64,000 bases of DNA from Vibrio tasmaniensis (GTDB taxonomy: Bacteria; Pseudomonadota; Gammaproteobacteria; Enterobacterales; Vibrionaceae): NCBI RefSeq assembly GCF_024347635.1, contig NZ_AP025511.1:434001-498000 (forward strand), given 5' to 3'. Made by a program: the position numbers and the translations under genes. Shown in pieces: positions 29,194 to 37,121 of the stretch (its first letter is position 1; each line of letters opens with the position of its first letter). The notes beneath the pieces were generated by a model, which had not been told where the DNA came from, did no database searches, and saw only the letters and a program-made list of their open reading frames with translations.

Positions 29194-29742
29194 ATGAACT
29201 TTTCAGCTAAAACAGTCGTCGTTATTGCTATTGGCGCGGCACTGTACGGCATTGGTGGTTTACCTATGTTTGGTGTCCCAGTGTTTGCTAACACGACATT
29301 GAAACCAGCAATGGCTGTCCTAGCACTGTTTTCTGTTTTGTTTGGCCCTATTGTTGGCTTCTTGGTTGGCTTTATCGGTCACTGGGTAACGGATTTGTTT
29401 GCAGGTTGGGGGGTATGGTTAACTTGGGTATTAGGCTCAGGTATTGTCGGTATGGTTATCGGCTTATTCCCAATGATGACTAAGAATCGCCTTCAACAAG
29501 GCGAACTACCAATGAAAGATTTTGCACTGTTCGTGGTACTTGCGCTTACGGGTAACGTTGTGGGTTATGGTAGCTCTGCGTTCCTAGACACCATCCTATA
29601 CGCAGAACCGTTTACTAAAGTCTTCACTCAACTGTCTATCATCGCTGCGGGCAACACTATTCTTATCGCAGTGGTAGGCTTCCTGATTCTAAAATCAGTC
29701 GCTAAACGTAACAAACAAAGCCGTAACCTGACCGAGGCATAA
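29194..29742 (+). CDS. ECF transporter substrate-binding (S) component, UPF0397 family
   Basis: 182-aa hydrophobic protein with about five or six membrane segments and the UPF0397 opening 'MNFSAKTVVVIAIGAALYG'. Members are S components of energy-coupling-factor vitamin or micronutrient importers; the ligand of this family is not settled, so none is claimed. The start is ATG 29194 with GAGG 8 bases upstream; the open frame reaches to 29071, but that extension crosses the TATAAT box. The ATPase and T-component genes follow within 6 bases and by overlap, so this is a self-contained transporter operon. Confidence 0.88.
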   Translation: MNFSAKTVVVIAIGAALYGIGGLPMFGVPVFANTTLKPAMAVLALFSVLFGPIVGFLVGFIGHWVTDLFAGWGVWLTWVLGSGIVGMVIGLFPMMTKNRLQQGELPMKDFALFVVLALTGNVVGYGSSAFLDTILYAEPFTKVFTQLSIIAAGNTILIAVVGFLILKSVAKRNKQSRNLTEA

Positions 29743-29748
29743 ACGCTA

Positions 29749-31443
29749 ATGACTATAGCATTTTCGAACTTCTCTTTTAGATATGAGTCGCTGGATAAAC
29801 CGACGCTAAAAAATATCAATCTAAGGATAGAGAAAGGAGAGAAAATCGTCATTATTGGACCAAGTGGTAGTGGTAAATCTACGCTAGGTCAGTGTCTCAA
29901 TGGTCTGATACCTCATGCAATCAAAGGTGAGGTATCTGGGTCTTTAGAGATCAACGGTAAGAATATCTCTGAATTTTCAATGCACGACTATACCGAGCAA
30001 GTAGGCACAGTATTACAAGATACTGACAGCCAATTTGTGGGGTTAAGTATCGGTGAAGATATCGCGTTCGCATTAGAAAACCAGTTGATGTCGAACATTG
30101 ATATGTACCCGTTAGTTAAATCGACTGCAAAAATGGTCGACCTAGCGGATATGCTTGAGCGCTCTCCTCATGACCTTTCAGGTGGTCAAAAGCAACGAGT
30201 ATCGTTGGCAGGAATCTTGGTCGACGACGTCGATATTTTGCTGTTTGATGAGCCTTTAGCAAGCCTTGACCCGAAAACGGGCAAAGCAACGATTGAGATC
30301 ATCGACCAACTTCATAAAGAAACCAACAAGACTATCGTGATTATCGAGCATCGTCTTGAGGATGTTCTACATCGCGATATCGATCGTGTGATCTTAATGG
30401 AGCGCGGTGAAATCGTCGCGGATATGACTCCGGATGACATCTTAGCGTCCAAGTTACTAGAAACTCACGGTATTCGTGAGCCTCTTTACTTATCCGCACT
30501 TAAAGCAGCGCAAGCCCCACTCCGAAGCGAAGATAAGCTATCAAACCTCAAAGCTTTGGATTACAAAAGGTTTCGCCCTGCTGTTCAAGCTTGGTTTGCT
30601 GAGCGCCCTGCCCCTGCTGCAGAAAAGCAGTACCAGCCTTTGCTCGAAGTTCATGGCTTAACTTATTCTTACGATGGCGAAAAGAATGCACTCGAAGATG
30701 TGAGTTTCAAAATTGGTAAAGGTGAGTTTGTCTCGATTCTGGGCAAGAACGGTTCGGGTAAATCCACTATCACCAAACTGATCATGGGTGTGATCGATGC
30801 TGATTCAGGCTCTTCCTATCTAAATGGTCAAGACTTATCTGAACTTTCCATCTTTGAAAGAAGCCAGAAAGTCGGTGTAGTGATGCAGAATCCGAATCAT
30901 ATGATCTCACATCATATGATTTTTGATGAGATTGCTTTTGGTCTTCGTAACCGCGGTATTGCAGAGCAGCTGATCACAGAAAAAGTAGAGCATGTTCTTG
31001 AACTATGTGGGTTAAGCAAGTTCCGTCACTGGCCCATTGAAGCTCTGAGCTACGGTCAGAAAAAGCGCGTAACCATAGCTTCTATCTTAGTGTTGGAGCC
31101 TGAACTCCTCATCTTAGATGAGCCTACAGCAGGCCAAGACTACCGTAACTACACATCCATGCTGGCATTCATCCAAAAGCTTAACCGAGATTTGGGTATT
31201 ACTGTTGTGATCATCTCACACGACATGCACTTGGTTCTAGAATACACCACACGTTCGATCGTAATCGCAGACAGTAAGTTGATTGCGAATGCAGCCATGA
31301 CGGAAGTGTTTAGTCAGCCATCGCTTTTAGAACGTGCGAACCTTTGTACCACCAGCATTTATGAACTTGCGACTATGATGAAAATCGACGACACCAACGC
31401 ATTTATGCAGTACTTCATCGACAACGAGAGAAGCTCGCTATGA
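29749..31443 (+). CDS. ECF transporter fused ATPase (two ABC domains, A and A')
   Basis: 564-aa protein with two complete ABC ATPase domains. Domain 1 (about 1-240): Walker A GPSGSGKST, signature LSGGQKQR, Walker B LLFDEPLASLD. Domain 2 (about 295-530): Walker A GKNGSGKST, signature LSYGQKKR, Walker B LILDEPTAGQD. The signature of domain 2 has Tyr in place of the usual second-position Gly. A joined A-A' ATPase is typical of ECF systems with UPF0397 S components. The stop overlaps the start of the T component (ATGA). Confidence 0.93.
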   Translation: MTIAFSNFSFRYESLDKPTLKNINLRIEKGEKIVIIGPSGSGKSTLGQCLNGLIPHAIKGEVSGSLEINGKNISEFSMHDYTEQVGTVLQDTDSQFVGLSIGEDIAFALENQLMSNIDMYPLVKSTAKMVDLADMLERSPHDLSGGQKQRVSLAGILVDDVDILLFDEPLASLDPKTGKATIEIIDQLHKETNKTIVIIEHRLEDVLHRDIDRVILMERGEIVADMTPDDILASKLLETHGIREPLYLSALKAAQAPLRSEDKLSNLKALDYKRFRPAVQAWFAERPAPAAEKQYQPLLEVHGLTYSYDGEKNALEDVSFKIGKGEFVSILGKNGSGKSTITKLIMGVIDADSGSSYLNGQDLSELSIFERSQKVGVVMQNPNHMISHHMIFDEIAFGLRNRGIAEQLITEKVEHVLELCGLSKFRHWPIEALSYGQKKRVTIASILVLEPELLILDEPTAGQDYRNYTSMLAFIQKLNRDLGITVVIISHDMHLVLEYTTRSIVIADSKLIANAAMTEVFSQPSLLERANLCTTSIYELATMMKIDDTNAFMQYFIDNERSSL

Positions 31444-32279
31444 ATGCATCAAAAGTGAAATTTGGCATCAACTACATTGATACTAAATCACCACTACACG
31501 CACTGAACGGCATCACTAAATTTGTACTTTTTCTCGCTTGGGTGACTGTGGTTTTGACTACGTTCGACCTGAGATTGATTGCGTTGCTTATTGTGACTGG
31601 TTTGTTCCTGCTAAAGCTTACCAATGTGCCTGTGCGCGTTTATAAGCCTTTGTTATTGGGAACGGTGAGTGTACTGAGCCTAAATGCTTTGTTCATGTAC
31701 CTGCTTGCCCCACAGCAAGGTACAGAGCTCATCGGTAGCGAGACTCTATTGCTGACACTGCCAGGAAGCTACTCGTTAAGCCAAGAGACCCTGTTTTACT
31801 TAGTCACTGTCACGCTCAAATACATGAGCATGTTCCCGATAGCGTTAATATTCGTCTTTACCACGCATCCGACCGAGTTTGCAGCAAGCCTCAACCGTAT
31901 CGGTGTTCCATACAAAATCGCCTATGCGGTCAGCTTAACGCTACGTTATTTACCTGAAGTTAAAAAAGACTTCATCAATATCATGCACGCGCAACAGGCT
32001 CGTGGCGTCGAACTATCGAAGAAAGCACCTTTACTCACTCGCATCAAAAACGTGGCTAAGGTTCTAGGCCCACTGATTTTTTCTAGCTTGGACCGTGCAG
32101 ACGAGATTTCAAATGCAATGACGCTACGAGGTTTTGGTCGACACAAGTCACGGACCTGGTATAGCTATGCACCGTTGAAAAGTATCGATTTTGTTTGGCT
32201 AATGGTTATCGCCTTTATCGTTGTGTTAGCGATCGTAAAACGTGTTTTAGAACCACAATTATTCTGGTATCCATTTTAG
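31440..32279 (+). CDS. ecfT: ECF transporter transmembrane (T) component EcfT
   Basis: 279-aa membrane protein with about five or six membrane segments and the long cytoplasmic coupling-helix region of EcfT. Both Ala/Leu-Arg-Gly coupling motifs are present: 'QQARGVEL' and 'MTLRGFG'. It transmits ATPase motion to the S component. It overlaps the ATPase gene by 4 bases and ends the operon, which is followed by a bidirectional terminator. Confidence 0.92.
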   Translation: MNASKVKFGINYIDTKSPLHALNGITKFVLFLAWVTVVLTTFDLRLIALLIVTGLFLLKLTNVPVRVYKPLLLGTVSVLSLNALFMYLLAPQQGTELIGSETLLLTLPGSYSLSQETLFYLVTVTLKYMSMFPIALIFVFTTHPTEFAASLNRIGVPYKIAYAVSLTLRYLPEVKKDFINIMHAQQARGVELSKKAPLLTRIKNVAKVLGPLIFSSLDRADEISNAMTLRGFGRHKSRTWYSYAPLKSIDFVWLMVIAFIVVLAIVKRVLEPQLFWYPF

Positions 32280-32365
32280 TTTTCATTGAAATCGACGCTT
32301 AAATTACGTGCTGATTAATGCTCTACTCAATGAAATTCAAGCCGTCTTAGAATGAAAAACGAAAC

Positions 32366-32395
32366 AAAAAAAGGGAGCCTCAAGGCTCCCTTTTT
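32366..32395. terminator. Bidirectional terminator between ecfT and glgB
   Basis: Stem aagggagcc / ggctccctt with a tcaa loop, flanked by seven A and five T. It serves both convergent transcripts. Confidence 0.9.
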
Positions 32396-32409
32396 CGTAT
32401 TTGTGACTA

Positions 32410-34590
32410 TTAGTCTAATTTATAAAACACCGTTGAAAGTGGTGGTAAACGCAGCTCAATCGACGTGTCTAAACCTTCACTCGCGACTGATTCAACCTCA
32501 GCAACCTGCTTCACTTCAAAACCGCTGCCTGCGTAATCAGCCGAGTCAGTATTCAGCAATAGCGAGTACTGGCCTTGGGCTGGAACACCTAAACGGAAAC
32601 GCTCATGAGGAACAGGCGTAAAGTTAGAAACAACCAAGACTCGTTCACCCGACTCACTAATACGTTCATGAGCTAAGATACTTGCTTCAGCAGAATCTTG
32701 TAGACGCCATTCAAAACCTTTCGGGTCGAAATCAAGATCGTGCATTGCCGCCTCAGAGCGGTATAGATTGTTCAAATCTTTGGTTAAGCGTTGAACACCT
32801 TGGTGGCGTTCATATTCCAACAAGAACCACTGCAGTTGATCATCATGATTCCATTCAGCCGTTTGACCGAATTCAGCGCCCATGAAGTTCAGCTTTTTAC
32901 CCGGTTGTGCATACATGTAACCCATGTAAGCGCGTAGGTTAGCCGTTTGCTGCCACTCATCACCCGGCATCTTGTTGTGGATAGAGCCTTTACCGTAAAC
33001 CACCTCATCGTGAGATAGAGACAATACGTAATTTTCGCTGTGAGCATAAACCAACGGGAAGGTAATCGTATCGTGGTGATATTTACGGTTGATTGGATCT
33101 TCTTGAATGTAAGACAAGCTATCGTGCATCCAACCCATGTTCCACTTAAAACCGAAGCCTAAACCGCCCATAAAGGTTGGTGCTGAAACACCCGGGAAAG
33201 CCGTCGATTCTTCAGCAATTGTCATCGCATTCGGGAAGTGTTTGTACACTTCTTCGTTCATCCACTTAAGGGTCGCGATAGCGTCGTAGTTTTCATTACC
33301 ACCGTCAACATTCGGAATCCATTGATCATGGCTACGCGAGTAATCGAGGTACAACATCGAAGCAACCGCATCAACACGAATACCGTCGATATGGAATTGT
33401 TCGAACCAGTACAGAGCGTTTGCTACCAAGAAACGACGAACATGCTCTTTGCCTAAGTCGTAAATGTACGAGTTCCAATCTTGGTGCCAACCACGACGTG
33501 GATCGGGATCGTGGAACAAAGGCGTTCCATCAAAGTTAGCTAAGCCGTGATCATCACTTGGAAAGTGGGCAGGAACCCAGTCCAGAACAACACCTAAACC
33601 GGCTTGGTGACATTGATCGACGAAGAATTTGAAATCATCTGGAGAGCCAAAACGACTTGTTGGCGCAAACAAGCCTATTGGCTGATAACCCCAAGAGCCG
33701 TAAAACGGGTGTTCTGAAACCGGCATCAACTCGACGTGTGTGTAACCCAGATCCGTTAGATATGGGATTAGCTCTGCCGCTAGCTCACGGTAGTTTAGGA
33801 ATTCACCTTCAGCATTGCGCTTCCAAGAGCCGGCATGCAATTCATAGAATGAAAGGGCTTCTTTGCGCTTTTGCGTGACCGGGCGATTCTGCCATTGAGA
33901 ATCTTGCCACTGGTAGCGAGCGTGATCGTAGGTAACAGATGAAAATGATGGGTACTGCTCAGAATAGAAACCCCATGGGTCAGCTTTATGTGGCAAGCCT
34001 TCGCCATCAGGTCCTTTTAATTCAAATTTGTATTGTGCGCCTTCTTCCAGATCGGGAATGAATAAGCCCCACATACCGTAATCTAAGCGTTGCATTGGGT
34101 GGCGACGACCATCCCAAGCGTTGAAGTTACCCACCAAGCTAGCCGCTGTTGCATGCGGTGCGTACACCAAGAAACGCGTGCCTGAAATCGTCTGCCCATC
34201 ACGCTCTAGCGTAATAAACTGAGCCCCCATGTGATGATACATATCTTTAGGTGTATGAAGATCCTCATAACTCGCGTACAGATCATGGTACTGGTATGGA
34301 TCATCGATGATCTGCTCTACTCCATTCCAATCAACCGCAAGCTTGTAGTGAGTAAAACGTAAGTCTCTTTCTTGCTTAAGAATGAAACCACTTTCACCCT
34401 CTCGCGCTAACTTAATACGAGGTTCCTTTCCAACAATCAACTCGACTTTATCTGCTCCAGGAATCCACACTCGTAATGAACCTTGTTCAGACGGTAAGTA
34501 TGGCCCTAAAAACGCAAATGGGTCTGTGAAGCAAGCCTGTGATAGTTGGGTATATATTTGTTTTTGCTTTGAAATCGAACTTAGTTCCAA
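32410..34590 (-). CDS. glgB: 1,4-alpha-glucan branching enzyme GlgB
   Basis: 726-aa enzyme that cuts alpha-1,4-glucan and rejoins the piece through an alpha-1,6 bond, building glycogen branches. Order: N1 and CBM48-type domains (about 20-230), GH13 catalytic barrel (about 240-600), C-terminal beta domain. Catalytic residues: Asp near 407 in 'GIRVDAVAS', Glu near 460 in 'IAEES', Asp in 'LSHDEVVYGKG'. The start is TTG 34590, with GGGAG upstream; the longer open frame would begin inside the terminator hairpin at 34628-34654. It is third after malP and malQ on the same strand but separated from malQ by that terminator. Confidence 0.95.
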   Translation of the reverse strand: MELSSISKQKQIYTQLSQACFTDPFAFLGPYLPSEQGSLRVWIPGADKVELIVGKEPRIKLAREGESGFILKQERDLRFTHYKLAVDWNGVEQIIDDPYQYHDLYASYEDLHTPKDMYHHMGAQFITLERDGQTISGTRFLVYAPHATAASLVGNFNAWDGRRHPMQRLDYGMWGLFIPDLEEGAQYKFELKGPDGEGLPHKADPWGFYSEQYPSFSSVTYDHARYQWQDSQWQNRPVTQKRKEALSFYELHAGSWKRNAEGEFLNYRELAAELIPYLTDLGYTHVELMPVSEHPFYGSWGYQPIGLFAPTSRFGSPDDFKFFVDQCHQAGLGVVLDWVPAHFPSDDHGLANFDGTPLFHDPDPRRGWHQDWNSYIYDLGKEHVRRFLVANALYWFEQFHIDGIRVDAVASMLYLDYSRSHDQWIPNVDGGNENYDAIATLKWMNEEVYKHFPNAMTIAEESTAFPGVSAPTFMGGLGFGFKWNMGWMHDSLSYIQEDPINRKYHHDTITFPLVYAHSENYVLSLSHDEVVYGKGSIHNKMPGDEWQQTANLRAYMGYMYAQPGKKLNFMGAEFGQTAEWNHDDQLQWFLLEYERHQGVQRLTKDLNNLYRSEAAMHDLDFDPKGFEWRLQDSAEASILAHERISESGERVLVVSNFTPVPHERFRLGVPAQGQYSLLLNTDSADYAGSGFEVKQVAEVESVASEGLDTSIELRLPPLSTVFYKLD

Positions 34591-34627
34591 AACGCTTCTC
34601 CCTAACCAAACATCCAAAAAACATAAT

Positions 34628-34654
34628 ACAAAAATGCCCGCTATTAGTGCGGGC
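34628..34654 (-). terminator. Terminator between malQ and glgB
   Basis: On the minus strand gcccgc pairs with gcgggc around a 7-base loop and is followed by a T-rich tract (ATTTTTGT). It implies that malPQ transcription largely ends here and that glgB depends on read-through or its own promoter. Confidence 0.8.
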
Positions 34655-34765
34655 AATATAACGACGATTTATTCTACCAGATGAGCATTCAGTATTGAGT
34701 GACCGAGGTTGTAGTTTCGTACGGCGTAAGCAAAAAACCACCTATTTCCAAGTCACTCGATTCCA

Positions 34766-36946
34766 TTACTTAGCTGCTTTTTCTCGAACATCAGTAAGCT
34801 TAGAGGCGATACGATTCACGCCTTCATGAGCGAAGATTTCGTCCAAGTTCATTGATAGTTTACGACGCCAGTTAGGGTACTCATCGACCGTACCAGGGAT
34901 GTTAACGGGCTTATCCATTTCTAGCCAATCTTCCAACTGAACACTCAGAAGTGTTGAGCCACCAGCCGCAACGTGCAGTTGAAGAGCTTCAGCAAGATAA
35001 GAGTCCATCGGTACTTGACTTGCATCACGCCCAACACCTTCAGGTAGGAAGCCGTGCCATGCCACTGAGTCTAAGATACCTTGCTTGCACTCCAAGCGGC
35101 TATCGAACAAAGTTTCTAGCTGTTGTGCGTCTGGGTATAAACCAATCTCTTGACCCATTTTCAAGTCATCACAGTGCCAGAAGCCGCGAAGCGTTGGCAT
35201 ATCGTGAGTACACAGTGCCGCCATCGATTGTGACGCGTAGTGCTTCGGAGAAATAAAACCACCGTCATCTTCTGATGTTTCGAAGAAGAATACTTTGTAA
35301 GAATGCACGCCCGCATCAGCAAGGATGTCTACGATTTCATCTGGTACCGTCCCTAAGTCTTCACCGATAACGCTGCATTGGTAACGGTGAGATTCAAGCG
35401 CCAGAATAGACAGCATGTCTTGCACTGGGTAGTAGATGTACGCACCCTTCGTTGCGTTCTCACCCTTTGGAATCCACCACAAACGCAGCAGACCTAAAAC
35501 ATGGTCAATACGCAATGCGCCACAATGCTTCATGTTGGCACGAAGTAGTTTGATGTAAGCGTCGTAGCTTGTTTCTTGAAGCACTTCTGGGTTTAGTGGA
35601 GGTAGACCCCAATTCTGACCCAGAGGACCAAGAATATCCGGTGGAGCACCAATGCTCGCATCCATCACTAGGTTGCCTTCATCAGCCCATGTCTCGCTGC
35701 CAGAATCTGCAACGCCTACCGCTAAATCACGGTACAGGCCAACCGCCATGCCCTTCTCTTCAGCAAGAGACTGAGCATCGTTGATTTGGCAATCGGCTAA
35801 CCATTGTAAGTACATGTATAGATGTACTTGATCTAGGTTATCTTTGATGTATTTCTGTGTTGCTGGGCTGTCAAATGTACGGAATTTCTCTGGGAATACA
35901 GGCCAACCCCACATACCTGAATCTTTAGCATGCAGTTCACCGTGCAGCGCATCAAACGCGGCTTGATGCATCAGGCTTTCACCGCCCTCTTCAACAAACG
36001 CTAAGAACGCTTGTGCACGATCGCTGTTCTTGTCTAGATGACGAGTTTTAAATTCTGCGAATAACAGAGGCAAGATGCTCATCTTAAGCTCAGACACTTC
36101 GGTGTAATTCACCCAGTGTGCTTCACGAGCTTTCTGTAGACGCTGCTGGAACTCGGCGCTGCCTACCGTTTGTTGCGCTTCCGCGCTTAATGCGAACTCA
36201 GGTACTGAACTCACATCTATGTATAAGACGTTCAACCAACGACGTGAAGACGGGCTGTATGGGCTCGCACCTTCTGGGTTCGCAGGGAACAGTGAATGAA
36301 TTGGGTTTAGACCAACAAAATCACCACCGCGAGACGCGATATCCGAAACAAGCTGTTTTAGGTCACCGAAATCACCAATACCCCAGTTGTGCTGAGTTCT
36401 TAGTGTGTACAGTTGAACACTTGGTCCCCAAAGCTTTTTGCCTTGCTCAATAGGTGACTGCTTGAAACACGCTTTAGGCGTAATGATCAATGTCATCTCG
36501 TAAGGCTTCTTACGGCGCTTACGACTCACAATGAGCTTGTGATAACCCCATGCCAAATCACTTGGCAATGCAAACACTAAAGGGCCACCCTCGGCACGCT
36601 CGTCACGAACGACTTGAGATTGAAGATAGCCTTCAAGTACCTCTCCTTGCTCGGTTTCTAAACGCCAGCTGAACTCACTTTCACGAGCACTCACACCCAA
36701 ATTAAGTGTCACTTCTACTGGTTCACCGTCACGCAAGACAAGAACCGGGTCTAGTACATCTTTTCTGTGCTTTCTTTCTGCAGATTTAAGCAGTGCATCA
36801 TCGCTGCTTGTGTCGTAGCCCAATGAAGCCAATAGAGACGTAATTGTCTCTTCTGATACTTGTGCTTCATCGCCCCACGCACTAACGTAACTATCGGCAA
36901 TATTTGCCATTTCTGCGACTTGTTTTAATACGGTCTGTTCTTTCAT
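34766..36946 (-). CDS. malQ: 4-alpha-glucanotransferase (amylomaltase) MalQ
   Basis: 726-aa GH77 disproportionating enzyme that transfers maltosyl and longer units between maltodextrins and releases glucose. The N-terminal 140 residues form the extra domain seen in enteric MalQ; the barrel starts with 'LWGPSVQLYTLRTQHNWGIGDF' (family signature, about 165-187). Catalytic residues: Asp in 'ALRIDHVLGL', Glu in 'VIGEDLGTVP', Asp in 'THDMPTLRGFW'. GGAGAG precedes the ATG. It follows malP by 175 bases of strongly structured spacer and works with MalP in cytoplasmic maltodextrin breakdown. Confidence 0.96.
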   Translation of the reverse strand: MKEQTVLKQVAEMANIADSYVSAWGDEAQVSEETITSLLASLGYDTSSDDALLKSAERKHRKDVLDPVLVLRDGEPVEVTLNLGVSARESEFSWRLETEQGEVLEGYLQSQVVRDERAEGGPLVFALPSDLAWGYHKLIVSRKRRKKPYEMTLIITPKACFKQSPIEQGKKLWGPSVQLYTLRTQHNWGIGDFGDLKQLVSDIASRGGDFVGLNPIHSLFPANPEGASPYSPSSRRWLNVLYIDVSSVPEFALSAEAQQTVGSAEFQQRLQKAREAHWVNYTEVSELKMSILPLLFAEFKTRHLDKNSDRAQAFLAFVEEGGESLMHQAAFDALHGELHAKDSGMWGWPVFPEKFRTFDSPATQKYIKDNLDQVHLYMYLQWLADCQINDAQSLAEEKGMAVGLYRDLAVGVADSGSETWADEGNLVMDASIGAPPDILGPLGQNWGLPPLNPEVLQETSYDAYIKLLRANMKHCGALRIDHVLGLLRLWWIPKGENATKGAYIYYPVQDMLSILALESHRYQCSVIGEDLGTVPDEIVDILADAGVHSYKVFFFETSEDDGGFISPKHYASQSMAALCTHDMPTLRGFWHCDDLKMGQEIGLYPDAQQLETLFDSRLECKQGILDSVAWHGFLPEGVGRDASQVPMDSYLAEALQLHVAAGGSTLLSVQLEDWLEMDKPVNIPGTVDEYPNWRRKLSMNLDEIFAHEGVNRIASKLTDVREKAAK

Positions 36947-37010
36947 CGCTCTCTCCGAAAACGTTCTGACGCTTTCAATTTTGTAGGGTTGTTATCTAAT
37001 TTGTTACTAA

Positions 37011-37085
37011 TCAATTAGCTTGTGACAATCAGTTTGTAAGCATTGCTATCTAAATAAGCCGTCTATTTGCTCACAAGCTAATTGA
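37011..37085. repeat. 15-bp perfect inverted repeat in the malP-malQ spacer
   Basis: tcaattagcttgtga (37011-37025) and tcacaagctaattga (37071-37085) are perfect inverted copies around a 45-base spacer. It can fold into a long stem in the malPQ mRNA or act as a two-site operator. It abuts the shorter hairpin at 37085-37109. Confidence 0.8.
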
Positions 37086-37109
37086 GCCAAGGCAGAAACT
37101 GCCTTGGCT
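37085..37109 (-). other. Intercistronic hairpin just after malP
   Basis: Perfect 11-bp stem agccaaggcag / ctgccttggct with a 3-base loop, 12 bases after the malP stop. No T tract follows on the minus strand (CAATTAG), so it is more likely an mRNA 3'-end stabiliser or attenuator than a complete terminator. Confidence 0.75.
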
Positions 37110-37121
37110 ACTTTGCAACTA

